A stretch of DNA of 64,000 nucleotides from Carposina sasakii. Lineage: Eukaryota > Arthropoda > Insecta > Lepidoptera > Carposinidae. The stretch is from NCBI GenBank assembly GCA_014607495.2, contig CP053154.1:13826001-13890000 (forward strand), given 5' to 3'. The position numbers and the translations under genes are program-made. This document shows, piece after piece, positions 19,600-32,177 of this stretch. Positions within the stretch are counted from its first letter, which is position 1; each line of letters begins with the position of its first letter. Under the pieces are notes generated by a model. That model saw only the letters and a program-made list of their open reading frames with translations. It had not been told where the DNA came from and searched no databases.

Positions 19600-19772
19600 T
19601 CATACATACACGGCTATGTTCCCAGAACCAGTGGGCTAGCTAGAACTGCAGGATCTTAAAGGGGATCCCACAGCCACGTTTAAACTGGTGACAGATGTAA
19701 ATTATCAGTGTCAAGTTGCTTATCGATTGAGAGAATGCCCGGGTTCCTAAGTGAACTCTTACGACATGCATA
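19600..19772 (+). repeat. Dispersed repeat family G
   Basis: Reads ACACGGCTATGTTCCCAGAA, GCTAGAACTGCAGGATCTTA, CCCACAGCCACGTTTA to CTCTTACGACATGCATACAT. Other copies: 9540-9755, 41335-41535 and 56640-56770 (reverse), 52505-52680 and 59715-59840 (forward). Confidence 0.6.
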
Positions 19773-19774
19773 CA

Positions 19775-20176
19775 TACAGGGTGTAAAAAGACAACAATGT
19801 TTTTTTTAACATCTCGTATTCTTTGTAAGGTTACGATCATCTTCTTCTATGGAACCAACCGTGGGAAGCGACAAAAAAAATAATGAAAAACTACTGTCAT
19901 TTTATTGCAAGCAATGTATTCGTTTGATGCGCAAAGTACAATTGTACCTACAAAACTAACATTATAACATTTTGATATGGTATCATTGAAAAAAATGTTT
20001 GTTAACCGATTTCAGATGTATTTATGTAAAAAAAATGATAATAGTAATGTAACTTTGGACCTCAATATCTTGGAAACCCGTGGTTTCCCAGGGGTGCTTC
20101 CATAGAAAAAAATGAATGTGATGTTACAAAGAATACGAGGTATTAAAAGAACAAAGTTGTCTTTTTACACCCAGTA
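19775..20176. repeat. MITE family C copy
   Basis: Starts TACAGGGTGTAAAAAGACAA and ends GTCTTTTTACACCCAGTA, an inverted repeat. A second copy is at 32178-32539 in opposite orientation. Interior AT-rich and non-coding. Confidence 0.8.
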
Positions 20177-20177
20177 T

Positions 20178-20378
20178 AGTCACATGGTGCCACTTCTGAC
20201 CAATTTTGAGGGTATAGTTGAGATGTACAAGTTCGGTTAGTAGTGACAGGTGGTCAGCCCATCGCCTACAAATCACCAAGATCCTCTTGTCCCTCTACTG
20301 ACTTATACAGTAATGCCCGGGAAGAGAAGCAGCTCTAGTATTATACGTTTTTGTACTCACTCCCAGAGCAGCATAGAA
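20178..20378 (+). repeat. Dispersed repeat family F, 5'-truncated
   Basis: Begins at CACATGGTGCCACTTCTGAC, immediately after MITE C, and runs to CCCAGAGCAGCATAG. The CGCCTTTATCCC start is missing. Confidence 0.65.
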
Positions 20379-20797
20379 AACATGCACGGAAGAAGATGCA
20401 GCTGATGTATTCTAGCAAAGCCCGCATCAGCATAGGAATTTTAACACTTCGTTGTTGAAATGGACTACTACGTTGAAAGTAACGAAACAGTGTTTATTTA
20501 AATGAATATTTTATATCCAAAAGCCTTTGCGGTCAGTTTCCCGAAGTTGGGGAATTCAAAATTTCTAGTTTAGGCTTATAAGCCTCGTTTTGTTTAACTT
20601 ATTATTTATTAATTCTGTACGGACCAGTTTCGCACAACAATGTTCGGGCGGCCGCAAAACGTTTTTGATGTGGCATTAACTTTGTTGGTTACACTATGGT
20701 TAAATAGTCGATGTGTAGGCAGATAGATATTAACATTAGGTTAGTGGTAAATGCATTGTTTATAATGTGATGTAACGAATACCTAGGTGATTATATA

Positions 20798-21305
20798 TAC
20801 AGGGTGTGTGTGACAGCCAGGCAAAGTTAGGTTCAAAGTATTTCAGACTGAACAAGTACCATTGTTTTGAGTTATACGACAGTATTATTACTCGCATGAA
20901 AGGCATTTTTAATTTGATTATCTATATTTTTACTTTTATTATCGATATATAAGGTCTATCCAAAATTTGTGACTATCTTTTGACACGAAACTAGGTAGGT
21001 AAAAAGAAACAACTTTCACTATTATAGTTGGTCCCACAACTCCGAAATATTGAAAAAAAATATCAGCTGTTCCATACAATCTCGGATACTGCACTGAAAT
21101 GTGTGGAATAGCTGATTTTTTTTCAATATTTCGGAGTTGGTCCCATAGTGAGAGTTGTTTCTTTTTTTTTTACCTACCTAGTTTACCCATAGGTTAAAAT
21201 TTTGTTTTAAAATCATTATCTAAGGAATAAAAAAAATAAAAATAAAGTCGGAAAATTTTGGAATGTTCCTACGAAAATGGTCTGAAGTCGGCATATATGC
21301 CGTCA
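20798..21305. repeat. MITE family B copy interrupted by a fold-back element
   Basis: Starts TACAGGGTGTGTGTGACAGC and resumes after 21183 with family B sequence (TCGGAAAATTTTGGAATGTT, ATGGTCTGAAGTC). The right terminus has decayed. The element at 20993-21183 lies inside it. Confidence 0.7.
20993..21183. repeat. Fold-back element nested in a MITE
   Basis: The left arm (CTAGGTAGGTAAAAAGAAAC through AACTCCGAAATATTGAAAAA) is inverted at 21110-21183 (ending GTTTCTTTTTTTTTTACCTA, then CCTAG). The central spacer is about 45 bp. Confidence 0.8.
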
Positions 21306-21599
21306 CTTTCACACGAGACTAACGTTAAACTTTAGAATTCCCAATTTTCCCGTTCCCGTGGTAATTTCGGGAAATCGTTTCTTACCGGATGCCTAAATAG
21401 GCATAGGCTGTTCATTGATCCGTCATTCATTAAGAAAAAAAAGCATTTATGTATAGATTATTATGACGTATACGTATTTACTCGTACCTGTAATAAAACT
21501 CGTAATACTCGTAGCAAGCAGCTTTTTTTTAAATTCATGGTTAATACAAAATACCTAATAAGTTAATAAGGCAAACCGAAAACCACAACTAATAATATT

Positions 21600-21792
21600 A
21601 TAACAAAATCCGACCCGCACCCTGATTACCTAATTTGCAATAGCAAAGCCGAAGCAAAGCGATAGCGAAAATTGTAGAATATTGTGTCAAAGTTCCTTTC
21701 ATTTTACGTAATACGAATTTGTCAAGCGATCTGCGATTTTTGTAAAATTTTCGCTATCGCTTTGCTTTTGCTAGTTAGCTTAGATAAGGGGG
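21600..21792. repeat. MITE family H (CAAAGCGATAGCGAAAATTGT ends)
   Basis: Left arm GCAAAGCGATAGCGAAAATT is inverted at 21745-21770 (AAATTTTCGCTATCGCTTTG). A second paired copy is at 56345-56535, and single arms occur at 29530-29580 and 30005-30065. Confidence 0.7.
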
Positions 21793-21890
21793 CCCATAGC
21801 TCAGTTGGTAGAGCGATGCACGGAATGCGAGAGGTCGTGAGTGCAAATCTCACTCGGGTGATTTTTTTTCATTTTCTTATTAATATTTTA
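21790..21890 (+). repeat. tRNA-derived SINE
   Basis: It has an A box (TAGCTCAGTTGGTAGAGC), a degenerate B box (GGTCGTGAGTGCAAATC) and a 3' end CTCGGGTGA followed by a T-rich tail with TTATTAATATT. The acceptor stem does not pair, so it is not a functional tRNA. The same tail occurs at 2591-2640. Confidence 0.65.
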
Positions 21891-21894
21891 TAAT

Positions 21895-23484
21895 ATAATA
21901 AAAACGTCTAATATTTCATTCCAGTAAAAACACCGATATTCTTAGAATACCTAAAACTGACAAATGAGGTACAATTATAATTTAATTAATTAATTCCGAA
22001 GAAAAAGCGAGAATCAAGATCGCGTGAAATATAAATATCCAACTTATTTTTTTTTAATACCATTTCATTAGCAGATAAGCTACGGCGTCTCTTTCTTTTA
22101 ATGCCGAAAAGAACATAACAGCATATCAGCTAAGCGAGGATAACAATGTACAATTAAGCAGTAAGTGCAACTGGCCCTCAATGTAATAAACCAAACACAA
22201 GATTAAACTGGCCCGCGATAAGTAGGAGACACTAACCGCCGGGCCGGGGGACTTGTCAACGACTTGAGATGATGAGTCCACTGGAAACAATAAGGGAACT
22301 TGGGACGCACTCCAGTGAGGAAAGAAAATATGTCGAGCTATTACATGCTTTTACCCAATTCTTATAGATGGGTAGTGTCGCCACTTGTGATTCAGTAGGA
22401 ATCCATGATTTAGCTTGTTATTTTTGCCCTGCCCTGACTGATGCGCTTAGAAAACCATGAGCTGCATTTCTTGTACGTGTCGTAAGAGTCGACTAAGGTA
22501 GGTCTTCTATCCATTAGGCGATGAGAAAATTATTCACTGATCTCACAGTTCATATTAACGACCACTCATTGAAACTTAATAAATGGAAGTGACATTTATG
22601 TGTGTGTTGTCAAATTTTGTTCAGGCAAGGTGTTATACCACTTATTAAATTCATCTAAATAAATTTCAATGAAATATCTGTGGCTGTAAGTGTATTGTAT
22701 TTTAAATAAAAGATTTTTAGTTTTTATGAACTTTCTTAATTATTTATTATACTTTTACCAATTTACTTGTGAATCTCTATACAGATTATTCGGCCTCTTG
22801 GCAAGTGACATTGACATTTTCCGTTGTCACCAATATGTCAGATGTCACAATAATATCTAACCACAGACTATCCAAAGCTCACTCTGCTACAGTAAGGTCT
22901 CCACAATCCTGCAGTTCTAGCTACCCCATATTGGGAACCCAGCCGTTGCATATCGTTTTAAGAAAACTAGCTACGCTTACCTCTCAGCTACCCTTGGACG
23001 CCGACCGTAAACCCTTGAAGACTTAACTGGATGAATTAATCAAATAGACCGTAGTTATGACAGGACAGTCCGAGCCGAGATTGATGGGCTCCGGGGAGTT
23101 CCAGGGGTATCTCCACAACACCGCCCGAGATATTAATGCAATCTTAATGCTTTCAGCAGTCTTGTGGCATTGTTGTAAGTTGCCGGGGTTAGTACGAGTA
23201 AATGGATTATGTTTATGATTAAGGTTTTTGGGATGTGTTTTACCGTCTGCATGTTAATTCTGTTACTTTCGAATTTGAACTCGCAATATCATTCGCTCAA
23301 AACTTCATTAACAGTACCTTAAAAAAAACTTACCATTGTTTAACTAATTTTGGTTTTGACAGAAATTCCATACATTTAGCTATCAAATGTCATTTTTAAA
23401 CCATGTTTAACTTTGAACACGGTTTTGTAATAATACCGTGAGAGTTTTATCTATCCATCTAGATCCATCTCCCTAGAATTAATA
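21895..23484. other. Unassigned intergenic DNA
   Basis: Pieces of dispersed family G in reverse are visible near 22440-22560 and 22890-22950 (CTAGCTACCCCATATTGGGA). No supported coding region. Confidence 0.4.
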
Positions 23485-23562
23485 CCCCCCTATGTCAGTA
23501 GTCTTGTGGCGTGCCCTGGATGACGCCTACGTCCAGAAGTGGACTGAAATAGGGTGAGGTGT
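23485..23562 (+). repeat. RTE-like 3' end fragment
   Basis: Reads AGTCTTGTGGCGTGCCCTGG, then CCTACGTCCAGAAGTGGACTG, matching the last 75 bp of the retroposon at 40083-40338. Confidence 0.6.
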
Positions 23563-24667
23563 GATGAGTGTATGATGTCAATTCTAGGTAAAACTAATCT
23601 TGGAATTACATTGTGGTTTTAAAAGTGAACACAAAATCAAGTGTATTTCCGATTTGTCCCTTTTAGTACGTAGTACAAAACGTAGCATGTATTTACAGCT
23701 AGTTTGCAAATGTAATTAATCAAATTATATTTAAATTATGGATTTGTTCTTGTCTAGGTAAAGTAATATTTAAAGTTTGTAAGCTAGACGTTTTGCAATT
23801 CGTTGTTATTAATGGTAGAACAAGTCAAGTCAGCTTACAGTTAAAGCGCAGAATCTTGACGAATGGCCCTGTATTTTATTATTAATATTTATTTATACTG
23901 TAAAAGCATTATGGTACAGGACCTTTTTAAATATATGTACAGTCTTAGATGAATTATAACTAGATTCAGTGACAGCGCTCAAAAAATGACACGACAATTA
24001 GCTGCTCAATTGTATGGCTGGGCATTTATTGTCATAAATTAATACAAGCAAAGTCGAGTCTTATGGTATACAATACATAAGATTTAAGTTTGAAAATCTA
24101 ATCTAATGCAGTTATTACGTTTATATAGATTTACTGGTGCCACTTTTTATAAAGATTTAATTATGAAACCCTGCGTCTACCTATAAACACGTCACTGTGT
24201 ACAGTGCATTACTTTCTTAAATATTTAACCTATTCCATCCCAGGCTTTATGTAACATATATTTAGTTCGCTATTGCAGAGAGTTTCGAGTACTTTGATCT
24301 TCATGTTTTAATTCTTAAAGATAATTCTCATTTACCGTTTTAGTAGTTTTTTAATAGTAATATCAAAGTGCTACTTAAACAAATTTACGGCGAAAGAAGA
24401 TTCCTCTCAGCAATGACACTGAGCGGTATTTTTAGAGGTCTGTCCCAGCAGAAGTCGCTACGTTGTCACCTGCCCGCCCCTTCCATGTCACCTAGCCTCC
24501 CCTAGTTCATGTTACCGTGTGCTCGAACCTACTTTAGTGAGGACCCATCCGCTGTTACGTAGCAAATGTGGTGTTCTACACCAATAATAAATCTTATATG
24601 AATCATTTGATTTAAGTATTTCAGGTATTACTTTTTTGATTATATTTAACTAGATTTGTTTCTAGTT
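23563..24667. other. Unassigned intergenic DNA
   Basis: No gene or repeat could be supported here. Confidence 0.4.
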
Positions 24668-24772
24668 TGCTGAAAGGAATCTCTTGAAGAGGGTAATCAC
24701 GCCATTTCAAGCATTTGTCTTGTTAATTTCTCAATTATTTTACTGTATTGTGTACAATAAAGGAGAATGTCA
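24668..24772 (+). repeat. LINE 3'-end fragment
   Basis: TTTGCTGAAAGGAATCTCTT to TTGTGTACAATAAAGGAGAA resembles the 3' end of the LINE at 33808-34560. Strongly diverged. Confidence 0.5.
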
Positions 24773-25439
24773 TAAGAGCCGATTGACGAGCTCAATGAGC
24801 CAGAATATTGTCGCCTTAGATTAATGATTGGTCTTCGCGAGCGAATTATTATTCTAAGCTTGTCGCTTACATCCAAGAGTCGCTACTCGCTATTCTATCG
24901 CGGCTGTACGTATGGGAAACAACGTGGTATATGTACTTGTACGTACATACATAATTATATATTTATTTTGGCCTTCAATGCCCACTAGAGTAACGCGACT
25001 ACATTCACCATGTCGTTATATGAAGTACATGTAGTCATCCCAGCCGCGTGGACGTTTAACAAGGACTGTCCGTCCACACGTCTCCTTCGGGACTCATTCG
25101 ACGACGCGACAACTTGCTGATTAATCGTCATATAGCTCATCCACCCTAACATTGCCCCTTAGGTAGAGCTTATGTCAATATCATAAGGGGTATATTGGAT
25201 TGTTCGATAGGAATTAATTTACTGATATGCCAATGCTATACAATTGTTCATATATAGATTCATATGTCGTCCTTTGTTTGAGGTCCAGTATCGTACTGTA
25301 TTATTTGTTGTGAGTGTATGGATTTCTTATTACTTCACGCAAAAGCTTAAGGGATTTTGATAAAAGTTGGCAGCAATATAGCTACTACATCAGAGTATTA
25401 CATAAGCTATAGAATCACAATAGACTATGTAGGGGGCTT

Positions 25440-25645
25440 CAGTTTTAGCAGCAAGTATTTGCCCATAGTCACCACGCTGGGCAGGCGGGTTGGTGACCGC
25501 AGTTTGTATTTTGGACTATGTTATCAACACGAGAGGCGCTGCTGCCCATCTCCCGGAAACCCTTAATCGCCTTGTACGATACCCACGGGCAGACATGGGG
25601 TGGTACGAATTCTACTCTGCCGGCACCACGCGGCCACCTCTCAAA
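25440..25645 (-). repeat. RTE-tailed retroposon, 3'-truncated copy (reverse)
   Basis: In reverse complement it runs from GGCCGCGTGGTGCCGGCAGA through CAGCGCCTCCCGTGTTGATA and CACCAACCCGCCTGCCCAGC, then ends before the RTE-like tail. Best match is 40083-40338. Confidence 0.75.
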
Positions 25646-27007
25646 TACATCCACGTATTCAGCTCTTAATCATAGTACAAACAGGGAAGTAGAGCATCTA
25701 TTTTATAAAGTAACTTGTTCCGACTGATTCATCAACGCTGTGGCAAAACTACTGAAGTTAAAAACGTAATATTTGGGCCGTGGCGTGGCGACATTTTGTT
25801 ATTTATAGGGCGGAATCGATTGAGAAGTAAGTAATGTTAATTTATACCCTCTGATCTAAGCACCACAGGCGGAAAGTTATGTTTATAAATTGTACTTAAT
25901 GTTATACCAAAACACAAGGAATCTTCAAGATTTAAATGGGATGTTCTATATTGTTCCACCTGTATACGCTATTAGCTACGCAACTCCCCATCTGCCGCCT
26001 CGTGTCTACTAACTCTTAGATAACTTAGTTACAACACGGGCCGGTTGCACTGACAAAGTTTTGGTAGCTAATGCGTTAATAGTGTCCCCGTGGCTGTGAC
26101 TACGAGTAGGAATAATAATGTTTTTTTTTTTTTTACATTATTTGATGAACCGGATAGAATGCTACGACGAGGTTGTAGGAGGCAGGACATAACTTTCAGA
26201 GGGGCAATCATGAACCTAGTCCGTAAAAGTACTCGTAGATAGTCCGTACCATTTTCGTCACACTGTCATAATCTCATAGATTTTGCTTGTGAGTCGATAG
26301 CGTTACCGCTTACCTTACCCTACTGATGATTTGCATGCCGGAATAGTAGTCGAATATAGGAAAAAACTAAAATATTTCTTTACGCCTCGATATTCTTAAG
26401 AATTTAGGTTACTAATGCAAACAGTTATCTACGGAAGAATTCTAGATAAGCAAGATGTTGGATTCGTTACCGGTCCCAAGCGGTGTCCATAGAGTGTGGA
26501 ATTTATGCCCGTAGGATCGGGTGGACAAGTTGGTGTGTGATTTGAACATATTTGCCTAACCTCTTAAGGAATAATCTGACTATTATGTAATGTTATACAT
26601 ATATCACCGGTTAGTACCAATGAAGTTTATTGGGGAAGACCTATGTGCAGCAGTGGGCTTCCTATGGCTGAAATGTTTTCTAATCTGTAAATGCCTGTAT
26701 CTTTTTTATAGGTATTAGTTTCTCAAAATAACTTTAGCATCTAGTTAACTTTAACCCTCAGTTATCGTGCACGATGCTACTCGCCCTGTTTTTAGTTAGT
26801 CCACGTCCACAGCCAGTTCTCTTTAGTTGCGTTGACTTGTTTACTATAAATTACTTATACCCTGGGAACTACGCTTTCCCGTTAGTGTGAAAAGAGCTCA
26901 GTCTGGATTTTAGAACAACGAGTAGGTAAGTGCACATTTTAGTGCAAGACAAATTTGTTTTTGAACATTTATAGGTTACTTATGAAAAGACATCTCCCGC
27001 TTTTCGG
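25646..27007. other. Unassigned intergenic DNA
   Basis: A weak RTE-like tail trace (CTATGTGCAGCAGTGGGCTT) is at about 26640-26675. No gene supported. Confidence 0.4.
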
Positions 27008-28470
27008 TTTTTTTTTTTTTTTTTGTAGCTGCTGCTTCTTCCCTGACGTCATGTCAGGGGTGTGTTGACCTATTATTTTTATTTATTAGCTGAAGGCGTT
27101 ATTATAATGAGTGGTCTACAAGATTTATTTCGACCTTACAGTTTTCTATCTCATACATACATTTTAAATACTTATTTTCTGCAACTTTGTGTGTCCTACA
27201 TGTGTGTATATCTAGCGATCAGGGCCATCGCTTAATCTGTTAAGTTACTTCTTAAATTTGTTTGTTGTCATTATTTTGTCTATTGGGATGGGTCTAGGAT
27301 AGCAGCTTTTACATTTATTTATTTTTACACTCTATTTTACATTACGTTATCTTATATCTAATTACGTGTTTTACCAATTTTTACTTAATCTATTTATGAC
27401 AGTTCTTATATCTAAAGCATATTAAGGTTCTATTATCTTTATCTGTGCTGGGTATTTGTCAGCCAACTTACTTCTAGTACATAATATAGTTAAGATCTAT
27501 TAGTTTAAAACTGGATGTATATAGTCTAACTATATATAGCATTTACTTACAGACTTATTACTTTATTTACAGCATCTATTATTTATCGCACTATGGTTGA
27601 CGGACGGTTGTTGTCGCTTATTCCAGCTATAACAACTTTCGTTGCTCCGGGCTCTACTTTGGTGTCTCTTCTTAATTACTAAGCAGAGTTGTTTAAATAT
27701 TTTAAACTGTCCTATGAGAGTCTTGTGTTTAAGCGATCACAACCGTTCCGATTCCCTGAAGTACCCTCAACTGTACGCAGTCGAGCATCTGGCCAGTGCG
27801 TCCCACTTCTGTCTTACTGGACAGGTATCGCTGAAGGCGTTGTGGTCCGCCTTGGCCAGTCCCGACCGCGTACAGTTTGTACATGAGGGTGGCTCCCCCG
27901 CTAACCAATCAGCGCATTCCGCACGCATATGGGGCCCGCCGCAGTGACAGCACCGCTCTTCGGCCCGATCACAGAAGCGCCGGCCATGCCCATATCCCAG
28001 ACACTTAGAGCATTGGACCAAGGGGGATTGATCCTCCACCTTGACCCTCTGCATGTCTATAAACATGGACCCAGCCGACGTCATCCGCCCCCAGACCTTG
28101 GGCGACACCTGAGCCACAACGTGCTCCAGCTGCGTGTTGCGCGTCTTCTTACGGTAGCGAATCTCTACCTCGTCCTCCCCACTCTCGAGGTTGGCAAAGA
28201 CATCGGCGTTTTGGCCCTTAAGGGCGCTTATGATATCATTATCACTGTTACAATGCAACACGCCCTTAAGAACCACCAACGGGTTTCTGTTTTTGACCTC
28301 CTCGACAGTGAGGTGGTTTCCCACAGATCTTATTTTATTTGCGACCTTATCTCTGTCTTCCTTTGACCCGCATCCCATAATCACTTTACCCCCTTTAGCC
28401 TTCCTCACTCTGTGGATTCTCAGGCCCCCACTTTTGGCGTTTTTCGGTTCGCTTTGATTACATACCTATA
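27008..28470 (-). mobile_element. Non-LTR retrotransposon copy carrying ORF1 but no reverse transcriptase
   Basis: The minus-strand ORF1 region is followed by about 740 bp without RT or endonuclease coding and then by a run of 17 T (27008-27024), which is a poly(A) tail on the minus strand. If ends and ORF belong together, the copy is 5'-truncated and internally deleted. That link is inferred. Confidence 0.55.
27767..28460 (-). pseudogene. Gag-like ORF1 protein of a non-LTR retrotransposon, 5'-truncated
   Basis: ORF1 proteins of R1/Jockey/I-type LINEs bind element RNA. The readable frame spans about 230 residues from 28460 down to the stop at 27767. The C-terminal half has three zinc knuckles in a row: CSKCLGYGHGRRFC, CCHCGGPHMRAEC, then a longer CTNC..H..C motif. 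The product ends with CPVRQKWDALARCSTAYS, a close match in style to natural ORF1 C-termini, so the 3' end is probably native. An in-frame TAG at about 28468 and missing upstream sequence show 5' truncation. No internal stop or frameshift was noticed, so the copy is fairly young. Confidence 0.8.
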
Positions 28471-30603
28471 AATTATATTTTCCAAGAAATATAAATCCGG
28501 TTTTTATTTTCAGAGATACCTATTATTAGTATCAACTATTAAAACACCTTTGATACAAGACTGGTTTAATTAATAAACTCATATTGGATGTTGTACAGCA
28601 GCCATCTTGAAAGTCCGCGACACCATTAGGGATGTGCCACCTCCAACCGGAAGCGGCTAGTGATGTTTCCAGGGATTGTTTTTATTTATAATATTTAGTA
28701 GTTGTATGGAGATCATATTATAGGTATACGTCATGTCCTATCCTACTAACATTAAAATGAGAAACTTTGTGAGAACAGATGTTTGATAGTCATTCCGGCA
28801 AAAACTACTGAACAGATTTTGATATAACTTTGCAGTTAACACTGCTAACGCGCACGCGGACGATGTTACGGGCTTCCACTGGTATGTTAATAGAGGTCTG
28901 GGTTAGGTACTAATAGGCATTAGCAGGATGAATGTCCTTTGACCCCAATGTGCCCTGCAATCACTTTAGTGGGCCCGTGTCAATCGTGCCATGCCTAATG
29001 TGCCGTGCCTGACGGATGGACCGCGAAATAGAAAACTGTTGCTTGTTTATCTGTAACTTTGCTTACATATCACATAACGCCAGTAAAGTTTTAAGTAAGT
29101 AAGTAATTTTTATAGTTTGGATAAAGAATAAATTGTACTTTTTTAAGAGTAATCTTTACATTTTTGAGTCACGGACTTTTAGAACTTTACTGACTATTAA
29201 GGGCGTGGAGCAAAAGCAGTATGTATTTTAAGCGATCTGTCCAGGGTTTTATACGCTATAGGATCTCATTGTCCACGTCATCTTCCAAGCATATATTAAT
29301 AGCATAATATATAAAAAGGTATTTACTCCGCTTCTACTTCAACGTGATTACATATAATACGCTAAATGTAATTAGAAAACGTGAAACATTCGCAATTAAA
29401 CACATTGTAATGTAAATGAAATGGATACAAATGAAGGTGAATTTATTTCTTTGCTTGTCGCCTTTACTTAGGTTTTTAAAGTAGGCGCCATAGAATATCG
29501 AGTCCCCAGAAGGAGTCTTCAATGAATTATTGTACAATTTTCGCTATCGCTTTGCTTTTGCTAAGTTAGGTAATAAGGGACCCGGGGGCGTTCTTTTACA
29601 TCCGGCTCCGGTATGCTAAACGTAGCTCTAGGACCTCCTTCGGGATCCTCTAGTTCTGGCTACGGAGTTTATTTGTGTGAATGTGTAAAAGCTGTGTTGA
29701 TGTATGTGTTAAATGTGTGTATGTATTTCAACAAACTTGCTCTCCTAATGTGAAAAGTCGAAGCGAAGATGTAATACTTGAATACGTTTCACTTTTCCAC
29801 CATACTACGTTCATTTAGATTAGTCCCTATCTTTTTCGTATCTAGCCGTTAATCAAGTCACTTGATGTCTTAAGCGCTTAAAGCTAATGGTCTTCAAAAT
29901 AGAATATGCGGTAGAGTTGTCCAAGTATAGATGCATTAGCGATTAGTTAAGCTTCGAGCACACCGGATGCGTTTGCGTACACGAAAGCGTAGTATTTCAA
30001 GGCGAATATTGTACAATTTTCGCTATCGCTTTGCTTCGGCTTTGCTATTGCTTTTACGTAATCAGGGGGCTGGTCCCTTAGTCGACTCTAATGACGTGTC
30101 CGGAAGGTGATGCAGCTGTGTAGTGAAGTAGCTGCACCAACTCAAAGGATATACATCTCTAATGACAAATCTATTACAAGAACATATTGTTAAAATTATC
30201 CCAATAAGATGGAATTTCAAGGGTACTGTATCTACCTATTTTAGATTGGAGGAATGCTATAAGCTTTCCCATAGAGGTGCCACATTATTTTACTATTATT
30301 TTGCCTTTACCTCAGTACAAAGAAAACCTATATATGCATTGCTGCATTTATTTACGTACGGTACAGGTCGGAAAGTTACCTAATGGATATCGACAGACGG
30401 CGCGATGTCACACTCAGACTAAACATACCAAAATAGCTGAGCCTTAAGCCAATTTCCGCGTTATTAGTTGGTGACTATTTCTAAATTGACAGTTTGGGGT
30501 TCTGCTGGCCTTTTAAAAACCAATAATTATAAAAATCCATCCATTTATTACTCTTTTTATGATCGTAATATGGTAAACCAACAACCTCTTGTGCAATACA
30601 CAT
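28471..30603. other. Intergenic DNA with scattered repeat pieces
   Basis: Includes single arms of MITE H at 29530-29580 and 30005-30065 (TGTACAATTTTCGCTATCGC) and a family G piece near 29600-29670. No supported gene. Confidence 0.4.
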
Positions 30604-30907
30604 CAGCACGCGTATGATGAATTTGGTGAGAGCGAGATGTCTCACTTTTAAACGTCAAATCCACAGAGCTAAGTAATAACTAGACAAGGCAAGTGTTTCT
30701 ACTTGGTGTGTAAAAAAGGATTGCAAACCACTTCTATCAGCCCTAATTCACTCAGTCTGGCTTGAGAACGAGGTGTCTATACTAATTTTAAGCCTATTTT
30801 TATAGGCAAAGTGCATACACTTAGTTTATCTAGTTATTAATAGCCCTGTGAGTTTGACGTTTAAAAGTGAACATCTCGCTTTCACTAAATTCATCATACG
30901 GGTGCAG
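30604..30907. repeat. MITE family E copy
   Basis: Termini CACGCGTATGATGAATTTGG and AAATTCATCATACGGGTGCA are inverted repeats; the body matches 6446-6756, including GACAAGGCAAGTGTTTCTAC inverted relative to that copy. Confidence 0.8.
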
Positions 30908-31143
30908 CTTATGGCAGACACTGCTGGACGTAAGACTTCGCTAGGACACGCCCCAAGGCTGCCATAGGGGTTTTCGACCGCAGAAGTGATCATCGATGGC
31001 TAACTAATACTATTTTACTACTACTTTTATAGCCTAAATAAATAAAATATAGTCATAAAGCTACTAAATCAAATTGTGGTTAACCAAACCACAATTTGTT
31101 TAGTATGTAACTAATGAATAAACAACTACATAGTAGTTGCTGG

Positions 31144-31505
31144 ATTATTATAATAAGGAGGTCTACTCTGAAGTGACGATAAACGAAGTATCGGCCGAAT
31201 ATCGAGGTGTTTCCTACTACGAACTTCCTTCGATCGGATCAGTCACGCCGTTTTTTCATTCGGTCCGATCGAACTCTATTTGACAGGTATAAGGCTAGAT
31301 AATAGAAAGCTTATATATTAGTCATATAATATTAGTCATTGTGAATTATTCTCTATGGTTCCGAATGAGTTGTGAACTCAGATGAATGAATCCGAAGCAA
31401 TTTCGTAGTAGGGTCAAAGGCTGTCTAAGGCTTCGATTCGGTCGGGCTTCGATCGGACCGAAAGATTCGAAAGCGGCATTTCAGAGTAGACCCCCTGGTT
31501 ATTAT
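31144..31505. repeat. Small DNA element with TAATAA..GGTCTACTCTGAA ends
   Basis: The left end GGTCTACTCTGAAGTG is inverted at 31475-31493 (CATTTCAGAGTAGACCCCC). The flanking TAATAA / TTATTA also mirror. GATCGGAC-type motifs recur inside near both ends. No ORF. Superfamily unknown. Confidence 0.65.
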
Positions 31506-32177
31506 TTTTTATCGTCAAATAAAAGTTAATCCAAATTAATATTATATTTTGATATTTAGAGATGAGATGATCCTATACTATAACCTATCTACCAAACAGC
31601 TTTGCAAGTAAGCTAAACAAGCTTTGTTTTGAAGCATCCATGGTGGTGCTATCTCATCAGTGAAATATAGTCTTGTGTAACTTTCTTTTACGTAATTTGT
31701 GTACGTATTATGTGGATAGTGTAATGGACTCTGTACATATTTATACTTTAAAAACAATACCTAACTATGTATTTTTGTATCAGTTGTTAACCAGATAAAA
31801 AAAAATGCTGTACACGGCAATAGATACTTGCATTTCCTTTATATAAAAGGCCATTCACACTGCAATGGAAACAGATGGTCAGTGGCGTCAATTCCATAAG
31901 TGGTGCTAAGGGCCCCCAGGCGGTATTTAAGACCATTACTAAATGCAGGCCATAAAACCAAGGAGCTTGTAGTTGTAACTGGAATGCAATGCAAAACTAT
32001 TATGACCTAACGGTGCAATTACATTTAGGTTAGGTATTTGTTTTTAATATTTTTTTAATTAATTGTGGGATAATGGTAAGAAGATAAGGATGATATTTTT
32101 TTTACACGGAATAAAGATTTATTTATTGAAAATCTAGACAAAAATATTTACATTTTAAAACCATACTTCACAAAATA
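31506..32177. other. Unassigned intergenic DNA
   Basis: AT-rich, no recognised feature. Confidence 0.4.

Noticed and set aside
21790..21862. Possible tRNA gene on the plus strand
   Set aside because: The acceptor stem does not pair and the B box is degenerate.
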